From assembly GCA_030142905.1 (NCBI GenBank), contig JASJOG010000006.1, positions 4,142,501 to 4,206,500 on the forward strand: a stretch of 64,000 bases of DNA, read 5' to 3'. Of the stretch, positions 61,801 through 64,000 are shown in pieces; positions within the stretch are counted from its first letter, which is position 1; the number at the start of each line of letters is the position of its first letter. Below the pieces are notes generated by a model. The model ran no database searches. It was not told the DNA's origin and saw only the letters and a program-made list of their open reading frames with translations. The DNA is from Heliopora coerulea. Lineage: Eukaryota; Cnidaria; Anthozoa; Scleralcyonacea; Helioporidae. Position numbers and translations under genes: made by a program.

Positions 61801-62978
61801 CATATACGTTAAAAAACTACCTAATTGATTGGTTCATTGGTTAATAAGCTATTCAAGAATTTATCTAATCTAAAATCGTAATAAAGACTAGTCTAAAATT
61901 ATATTAAATGTAACTGTAAATAGCACGGACATAGCTATAGGTCATTCACAGTTAATTTTTTAAAAAGTCAATTTTATTTAGATTTAGGTGTCGGTGAACC
62001 ATATGAAGAGGGCGGAGGTGCTCTGTATGTCTACCATGGCTCAAGCGCTGGACTAATTCGCACACCTGTTCAGGTACTATATAAGGTTATGTGGTTGTAC
62101 AGTATTAGTACCTCAAGTCATTAGCGCATGATAATCGTATACTGTTCTATCATTGTACATTAAGCTTTGTTGGCCAGGCCAAACGTCATATTGGTGGTAG
62201 TGGTATGGAGTCGCAGTATTGCGGATGATACGCGAATGTTTGCCAAGCTTGAATCATCAGAAAATATCAGAAGCTCACAAATATTTTACTGTGAATTTGA
62301 CGAACGTTTACATGACAACTATGATAGCTCTTTACTCGCACATACATAATATAAACGCACAATGTTTATTACCGTATCTCGGACTATGGCTTCGGCAACA
62401 CTGATTTGAGCTATTGCAAGTCAGTGAAAGAAGTATTTGTGCCGTTTAATTGCGAAAAAAAATTTTCGAGACAACGTTTACAAGGGTAACGAAATTTCAA
62501 GTTAGATTTTTCAACTCTACTCAGAAAATGCCCGAGAAAAATGTTTTGGTGATGTGGGTGTCGCCCGTTTTTTGTTACTGAAAAATCTTCGTAAATTTCG
62601 GTATGTTTATACTTGCGATTTTGTGCTTTGCGATTGACATCTTGGAATATGGATTAAACTGTTGAGAGCATTGGGTACAAACGTTAGCGAATCATAAGCA
62701 GATACCTTGCTGCAAAGACTGTCATAGGCTCATTGCATACACCAGAATGACAATCGCAACGTACAAAATGGCACGTGTAAATGGGTCTTGATGCTGTTTT
62801 TCTTAATTTACTGTAATTCCGATGCTTTAGGTTTCAATACCAGTTCACAGTACCGTAACCATGTCACTAAAGCAATTTCATTCACAGATTATTCGTGCCT
62901 CTGATCTGCCCTACAATCTTAAAACATTTGGATGGTCCATTGGGGGAGAGGTGGACCTCGATAATAACGGATATCCAG
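25632..62978 (+). CDS. Integrin alpha chain, 5' part (16 exons placed, gene continues)
   Basis: Sixteen phase-consistent exons encode the N terminus of an integrin alpha subunit, a single-pass cell-surface receptor that pairs with a beta chain to bind matrix or cells. Exon 1 gives a signal peptide. FG-GAP repeats of the beta-propeller follow: YFGFSITG, WYGVSVAG, YFGMSM, LFGRSVAP, FGWSIGGEVDLDNNGYP. Ca-binding loops DFDGDG, DVDLDGYND and DLDNNG are visible. ACGHRL matches the Cys-containing segment after the second blade strand. No inserted I domain is present, so it belongs to the group without one. Exons (1-16): 25632-25801, 25951-26078, 36227-36309, 40831-40900, 44161-44261, 45377-45413, 45505-45567, 47364-47408, 49813-49853, 50070-50083, 50279-50341, 55965-56013, 58085-58172, 60434-60539, 61982-62073, 62888-62978. 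The thigh, calf, membrane and tail parts lie beyond the window. Confidence 0.9.
25951..26078 (+). CDS. Integrin alpha exon 2: blade 1
   Basis: The acceptor TTTGTATAG opens WVAVGSPKANSSKLP, then NNTGALYKCPMQMDKNDC, the typical blade-1 VGAP/GALYKC stretch. It has one Asn-Asn-Thr glycosylation sequon. It ends at GAAG|GTATCG, phase 1. Confidence 0.9.
28485..29149. mobile_element. hAT-like nonautonomous element with 5-bp duplication
   Basis: The ends are CAGCCCTCAAAATTTC and, at the right, the complement AAATTTCAAGGGCTG. The direct repeat CAATG flanks both sides. Inside, the minus strand holds a short acidic Ser-rich C-terminal-like frame (LLPDSHSDSESESQTDEG then stop) that may be the tail of the parental transposase. 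Element length is 665 bp. Confidence 0.7.
29382..29620 (-). other. Unexplained minus-strand open frame, possible exon or relic
   Basis: The frame STLMKGDVIANYCNLRHKHS continues into EWVVFLPETLAENDTFNN. It has protein-like composition, and a possible acceptor (CCTTTCATGTAAG) sits just upstream. No good donor follows and I do not recognise a family. It lies in the CpG-poor block, antisense to the integrin. Confidence 0.2.
30240..30505 (-). repeat. Penelope-like 3' tail, inverted copy
   Basis: Read minus, this is the 3' region of a Penelope-like element, starting from the end of the GIY-YIG ORF (GTTCCCCTTG). It passes a degenerate hammerhead-like motif at 30315-30349 to the shared end GAGCTGGGCTCTTA. 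Its first 120 bp are the reverse complement of 30950-31072, so it lies head-to-head with the next entry. Confidence 0.7.
30545..31075 (+). pseudogene. Penelope-like GIY-YIG endonuclease fragment
   Basis: The plus frame reads FPDVDLHIVFKPGRHL, then HVVYKYKCQCC, a GIY-YIG-like core, ISEHLGISPLSGKKL, and LLIKESLLISKFKAKLNE, ending VPLVLF at 30984. Three in-frame stops (near 30664, 30703 and 30743) break it. The reverse transcriptase is absent because of 5' truncation. The 3' UTR follows to about 31075. Confidence 0.75.
32984..33521. mobile_element. Possible degenerate MITE
   Basis: The ends share inverted GCGTAGCC/GGCTACGC and GGGGCAGGG/CCCCTGCCC motifs. Target duplication and superfamily cannot be fixed. 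The minus-strand open frame at 32982-33197 falls in it and looks fortuitous. Confidence 0.4.
34861..35330 (-). pseudogene. GIY-YIG retroelement C-terminal fragment
   Basis: The minus frame LPFMDQKSADVLRRQLFYL continues to IEKKLRPTFTSRQLEEKVKV, then CVVYQFKCYQCDTDYVGDTG, the start of a GIY-YIG nuclease as fused to Penelope-type reverse transcriptases. It stops soon after. Upstream, a second frame (VFVNTKTTFTQEERTE) may extend it. It is the same general class as the relic at 13440-13760, distinct from the other Penelope copies here. Confidence 0.65.
35566..35783. mobile_element. Short palindromic MITE with TA flanks
   Basis: The 218-bp element begins GACCCCGTTCACACGATACC and ends with the complement TGTGTGAACGGGGTC. 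TA lies at both borders. Internal ACCGGTA and GAAACCGTAA motifs recur on both arms, so most of the element can fold on itself. No coding sequence. Confidence 0.8.
36227..36309 (+). CDS. Integrin alpha exon 3: blade 2 FG-GAP
   Basis: After a 10.1-kb intron, TTTGTTTAG opens AQGENKPFPANGWYGVSVAG and ends GEQNLL|GTAAGG, phase 0. The W-Y-G-V-S-V core is the second FG-GAP consensus. Confidence 0.88.
38379..38702 (-). mobile_element. mariner/Tc1-type MITE keeping transposase C terminus
   Basis: Inverted ends of 27 bp start CAGGGTGGCGCAGAAGTAAT. The right flank is TA and the left is TG, probably a mutated TA. On the minus strand, QDAEELKLKIINACSQIT continues into EKRLGKCIEVEGGYFEPL and a stop, the C-terminal end of a mariner-type transposase. 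Length 324 bp; the catalytic part is lost. Confidence 0.8.
38703..39990 (+). mobile_element. Penelope-like element, 5'-truncated, frameshifted
   Basis: It codes for the C-terminal third of a Penelope polyprotein. YRRYVDDVFLLF at 38771-38806 is the reverse-transcriptase catalytic box, in a frame that shifts near 38840. NNLLPFLDINIYRSGS and a downstream thumb-like region follow to 39263. After another shift comes the GIY-YIG nuclease (HVVYFFTCRSCGSSYVGETC, HTRVSEHMG) and LHESLLISKLKPSLN, ending at 39697. A 39-bp segment at the 5' edge (38704-38742) is repeated inverted at 39832-39872. A weak CTGAAGATG remnant is at about 39907. Confidence 0.82.
40831..40900 (+). CDS. Integrin alpha exon 4: blade 2 Cys segment
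   Basis: CTTCATGTAG opens ACGHRLMVDYCYNGACMR. ACGHR corresponds to the ACAHR/ACAPR motif found in integrin alpha chains. The donor is taken as GCTT|GTAAGA because only this phase (1) joins exon 5 in frame. The frame runs on past the donor, so intron retention would add a tail. Confidence 0.8.
41398..41549 (-). repeat. tRNA-derived SINE, family 2
   Basis: Minus strand: GCTTAGGTCGCACATATG lead, A-box GGTAGCTCAATAGTTAGAGC, B-box GGGTTCGATCCCC, then the tail CAGAAATCGTTTTTCTGAG. Full-length, antisense to the integrin gene. Confidence 0.85.
41551..42432. repeat. Foldback element with about 110-bp inverted arms
   Basis: 41551-41665 is the diverged reverse complement of 42318-42432; shared pieces include GCTTTTCCTGTCAT, ACCTAGGTTG and TCGAATGGCTTTA. 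The middle carries short ACTACAAAATTATCTAC duplications near 42184-42232. No transposase. Confidence 0.7.
43307..43669. repeat. Imperfect tandem duplication, unit about 180 bp
   Basis: Segments CTTGGCTCAGATGA, GATATCTTTAATTTTG and CTCTTTGCGT recur in the same order at 43341-43479 and 43520-43651. The copies differ at many sites, so the duplication is old. Confidence 0.7.
44161..44261 (+). CDS. Integrin alpha exon 5: blade 3 start
   Basis: TTTTGTAG opens, in phase 1, DIQGDQTDPGRTVSRERSRF then GQMGLSSMSVNEN, followed by the donor GTAAGT in phase 0. This matches the position of the G-x-C-x-x-G-F-S segment before blade 3. Confidence 0.82.
44275..44480 (-). repeat. Solo Penelope-like 3' tail with hammerhead-like motif
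   Basis: Read minus, it holds ACTCTGAAGATGTTGC, a GCAAC complement, then GAAACGTTAGT (44365-44404) and ends GAGCTGGCCTCTCATTTTTA. It shares these with 30240-30360 and 58890-59040. No coding part is attached. Confidence 0.65.
45377..45413 (+). CDS. Integrin alpha exon 6: blade 3
   Basis: A short exon, AQFFAGAVGEQRG, after TCTTTGCAG; donor G|GTACCG, phase 1. It corresponds to the GGPGSYFWQG-like strand of other alpha chains. Confidence 0.82.
45505..45567 (+). CDS. Integrin alpha exon 7: linker to blade 4
   Basis: TTTCTGCAG opens AVVDNSNNKYLASDEEYSYG, then G|GTAATG, phase 1. The intron before it is only about 90 bp. The D-E-E-Y-S-Y-G-G part matches the DDSYLG start of blade 4. Confidence 0.85.
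47364..47408 (+). CDS. Integrin alpha exon 8: blade 4 FG-GAP
   Basis: TAATTTTCAG opens GYSIASGAFFTPGEI, ending G|GTAAAG, phase 1. It aligns with the LGYSVAVGDF consensus; the usual Ca loop is replaced by T-P-G-E. Confidence 0.87.
48361..48634. repeat. Small inverted repeat
   Basis: TTGAATGAAGCCAACATGG at 48361 and its imperfect complement CCATGTTGGCTTC at 48618 bracket about 230 bp. An extension pairs ACTGGAACGATA at 48330 with TATCGTTCTAG at 48646. Likely a short foldback element. Confidence 0.5.
49186..49255. repeat. Perfect 19-bp hairpin with 32-base loop
   Basis: GGTTGAAACTGTGATATTT at 49186-49204 and its exact complement AAATATCACAGTTTCAACC at 49237-49255, in integrin intron 8. Confidence 0.9.
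49813..49853 (+). CDS. Integrin alpha exon 9: blade 4 GAP strand
   Basis: TTTGTTACAG opens AYAFGAPRYNLVGA and ends at GTAAGT, phase 0. F-G-A-P-R is the cognate of the V-A-G-V-P or V-G-A-P motif. Confidence 0.87.
50070..50083 (+). CDS. Integrin alpha exon 10: predicted 14-nt micro-exon
   Basis: Exon 9 ends in phase 0, but the only open frame of exon 11 needs phase 2, and about five residues of a beta strand are missing between them. A 14-nt segment between AG (50068-50069) and GTAAAT (50084) reads ILLV plus two bases, which restores the frame and a hydrophobic strand. The acceptor has a poor pyrimidine tract, so this is inference. Confidence 0.4.
50279..50341 (+). CDS. Integrin alpha exon 11: end of blade 4
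   Basis: TTTATTTCAG opens, in phase 2, EKSLIEISEGQAVSLNDHPQ and ends CAGG|GTATGT, phase 1. It aligns with the region just before the blade-5 S-Y-F-G motif. Confidence 0.75.
51400..54900. other. Integrin intron 11 stretch without recognised feature
   Basis: No exon, element or RNA gene could be supported here. Runs such as the T-rich tract at about 52767-52803 and several short frames are the only visible features. Confidence 0.4.
55072..55671. mobile_element. hAT-type MITE with perfect 8-bp duplication
   Basis: Ends CAGTGATGTAACGAGG and CCTCGTTATGCCACTG are near-perfect inverted repeats. CTGCCTGT lies immediately outside both (55064-55071 and 55672-55679). It is 600 bp, with C- and A-runs near the left end, and no transposase. 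It landed in a stretch of degenerate GGTCGGT/GCCTGCC-type repeats. Confidence 0.9.
55965..56013 (+). CDS. Integrin alpha exon 12: blade 5 FG-GAP and Ca loop
   Basis: The exon reads GSYFGMSMCACDFDGDG and ends TGG|GTGAGT, phase 2. Frame fit requires the second of two AGs (TTTTAG then AAAG) as acceptor. D-F-D-G-D-G is the Ca-binding loop of blade 5. Confidence 0.85.
56200..56320 (-). repeat. tRNA-derived SINE, family 2, degenerate
   Basis: Minus-strand remnants of the head (CAATGGTTAGAGCTTCTGAC) and of the CAGAAATTCC tail region are visible, but the B box is eroded. Confidence 0.55.
56594..57573. repeat. Foldback element with about 260-bp inverted arms
   Basis: 56594-56860 and 57310-57573 are diverged reverse complements. 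They share ACCAGAAGTCCAACTC, GCAAGTTCCCC, AACACGGCAAAGTTTAAT and GTATGG-containing segments. Open frames in the arms are by-products. The central 450 bp is unique here. Confidence 0.75.
58085..58172 (+). CDS. Integrin alpha exon 13: blade 5 GAP and strand
   Basis: CTTTATATAG opens ISEIVIGAPYYSKSLNKPG, then GRVYVYNST, then the donor GTATGT, phase 0. I-V-I-G-A-P and G-R-V-Y-V-Y are textbook integrin alpha strands. N-S-T is a glycosylation sequon. Confidence 0.92.
59158..60007. mobile_element. hAT-type element nested in a Penelope copy
   Basis: The inverted ends CAGGGTTCGAAATT and AATTTCGAACCCTG are flanked by the 8-bp duplication CGGAAGAG (59150-59157 and 60008-60015). The ends also share inverted GTTGTCCGGTTGTCC-type sequence. 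The 850-bp body has no transposase but contains a SINE at 59797-59920 and an inverted SINE head at 59921-59960. Confidence 0.88.
59797..59960 (-). repeat. tRNA-derived SINE, family 2, with inverted partial head
   Basis: A full minus-strand copy (A box GGTAGCTCAATGGTTAGAGC, B box GGGTTCGATCCCC) is followed at once by about 40 bp of the same head in plus orientation, forming a hairpin. Confidence 0.85.
60434..60539 (+). CDS. Integrin alpha exon 14: blade 6 FG-GAP
   Basis: TCATCACAG opens NFSEPIVLEPKKTVARALFG, then RSVAPLGDVDLDGYN, ending G|GTAACT, phase 1. D-V-D-L-D-G-Y-N-D (completed by the next exon) is the blade-6 Ca loop. Confidence 0.92.
61240..61412 (-). repeat. tRNA-derived SINE, family 2
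   Basis: Minus-strand copy with the GCTTAGGTCGCACATATG lead and CAGAAATCGTTTTTCTG tail; it has a one-base insertion in the A box and B-box changes (GCAGTTTCAATCCC). Confidence 0.85.
61481..61640 (-). repeat. tRNA-derived SINE, family 2
   Basis: Second minus-strand copy within 100 bp of the previous one, with B box GCGAGTTCAATCCCC. The lead is partly lost. Confidence 0.82.
61982..62073 (+). CDS. Integrin alpha exon 15: blade 6 GAP
   Basis: TTTATTTAG opens DLGVGEPYEEGGGALYVYHG, then SSAGLIRTPVQ, with donor GTACTA, phase 0. This matches VAIGAPY...GVVYIYHG of other chains. Confidence 0.92.
62888..62978 (+). CDS. Integrin alpha exon 16: blade 7 FG-GAP
   Basis: ATTCACAG opens IIRASDLPYNLKTFGWSIGG, then EVDLDNNGYP, ending G|GTTTGT, phase 1. 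The next exon should start with the D-L-x-V-G-A completion of blade 7 and must lie right of 62979; I did not find it in the remaining 1 kb. Confidence 0.9.
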
Positions 62979-64000
62979 GTTTGTTGTAGTTAATAAATAC
63001 ATTTATGGCCCTTTTTCCAACCTTGAACGTTTGTCCACAACGTGCCCGTTATCGCAAATCATATTATTTCCGTATACTGTATTTAAGGCCACTAGTTCAT
63101 ATTAAATGCCTAATATGCCTCAAATTTAATTGAGGTTAATGTCTGAAAATTTGAAATTAAGGTAACGTTGCACTCTGTATAACCCAATTGAAATTTTATT
63201 ATCCTTTTAAAAACTCATTAGTAATTCAAGGAGAAATTATTAGGGGAAAATTTTTAGAGGAAAATATCAGACCAGGGTCTTGGTAGTACGGACCGAGCCC
63301 ACCTGGCAAGGTCCGTCCATAAAAGGCGCCGAACCAACCATGAACACGAAGTCAATGCGAGGTTTATTTTTTCTAAACAAGCAAAATATACTGATAAAAA
63401 TGTTACATGCGTATAGCATGTCAAAGAGTTCGCCGTCACGTGCTTATGCATGCACAGAGCACAAAGAAAGATCAATTTATCGCGAAATCCCGACTAAGAA
63501 CTAATAATTTTGACATCTAAACGAAAGCAATGCCTGTGAAGTTGGGTTTTTTCCTGAAGTAAGGAAGCGTCCATAAAGAAGCGAGCCAGTCTGGGTACCA
63601 AGCTGGCTCGGGTACTCGGACTGATTTTAACGAAGAGGTCTATCCCTCCCACCCAGGCTGGCTAGTTTAACGAGCTAACATTAATTATTTTTTGCACGAA
63701 GCACGAAGATCATGTTTTTACGAGCACGATTTCAATTTATGACGAACACATGAATGAACTCAACTTGTGAAATGAAAATTTTGTCAGAAAGTATCAGTCA
63801 CAGCAAACTTTATCGCCTGTACTGAGCTTTGACTTGTTAGCCCGGGTAGGCGGGCCAGCCTAGTCAATCGTGTTTACATGAGAAAAACGCTGCACGGGTT
63901 ACTGAGATCCCGGGTACGCAAAGCTAGATCATGTAAATTATTTCGGCATATCGAAAAATTATCTCAAACGCATAATCTCGCCCAAGCTTGTCGAGAAGAC
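62979..64000. other. Integrin intron 16 (right edge)
   Basis: No further integrin exon was found. GGCTGG/CCAGCC-rich inverted motifs at 63570-63670 and 63838-63870 (for example GGCGGGCCAGCC) suggest a degenerate MITE, but its borders cannot be set. Confidence 0.35.

Overview
The window is animal nuclear DNA with introns, almost certainly from an anthozoan cnidarian (a stony coral or close relative). I base this on one large multi-exon integrin alpha gene with GT-AG introns, an intronless type II membrane glycosyltransferase of a kind I associate with cnidarians, and dense relics of transposons typical of cnidarian genomes: Penelope-like elements, Tigger, Tc1/mariner, hAT, Mutator-like, a non-LTR retrotransposon and tRNA-derived SINEs. 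There is no sign of bacterial gene organisation. The species assignment is inference, not a match.

Layout. 0.15-1.6 kb: a single-exon glycosyltransferase-like gene on the minus strand. 2.9-8.2 kb: AT-rich, CpG-poor DNA containing a large SINE palindrome. At its right edge is a possible first-exon pair of a minus-strand gene (7.7-7.96 kb), next to a CpG-containing, CCAAT-bearing promoter-like stretch (8.25-8.6 kb). 9.8-25.2 kb: a transposon graveyard. It holds MITEs, a Tigger MITE, a reverse-transcriptase relic, an internally deleted Tc1 element, a Mutator-like transposase relic, four or more copies of a roughly 600-700 bp unclassified repeat in both orientations, and a broken non-LTR retrotransposon. 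A 2.4-kb Tigger element sits in the 3' part of that retrotransposon and carries an intact-looking HIRAN-domain ORF. A truncated Penelope-like unit with a hammerhead-ribozyme-like motif follows. 25.6 kb to the right edge: the 5' part of an integrin alpha gene on the plus strand, of which I place 16 exons. They encode a signal peptide and most of the seven-bladed FG-GAP beta-propeller. The gene continues past the window.

The integrin introns are large and full of mobile DNA. Intron 2 (26.1-36.2 kb) contains a CpG-poor block with a younger hAT-like insertion. Other introns hold Penelope-like fragments, foldback elements, a hAT MITE with a perfect 8-bp duplication, and a hAT element nested in a Penelope copy. 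Five tRNA-derived SINEs in these introns all lie antisense to the gene. Only the integrin, the glycosyltransferase-like gene and possibly the 7.7-8.0 kb exon pair look like host genes; everything else recognisable is repeat-derived. The observations most worth following up are the HIRAN cargo in the Tigger element, the recurring hammerhead-like motif in Penelope tails, the inverted 3'-tail structure of two Penelope copies, and a predicted 14-nt integrin micro-exon.
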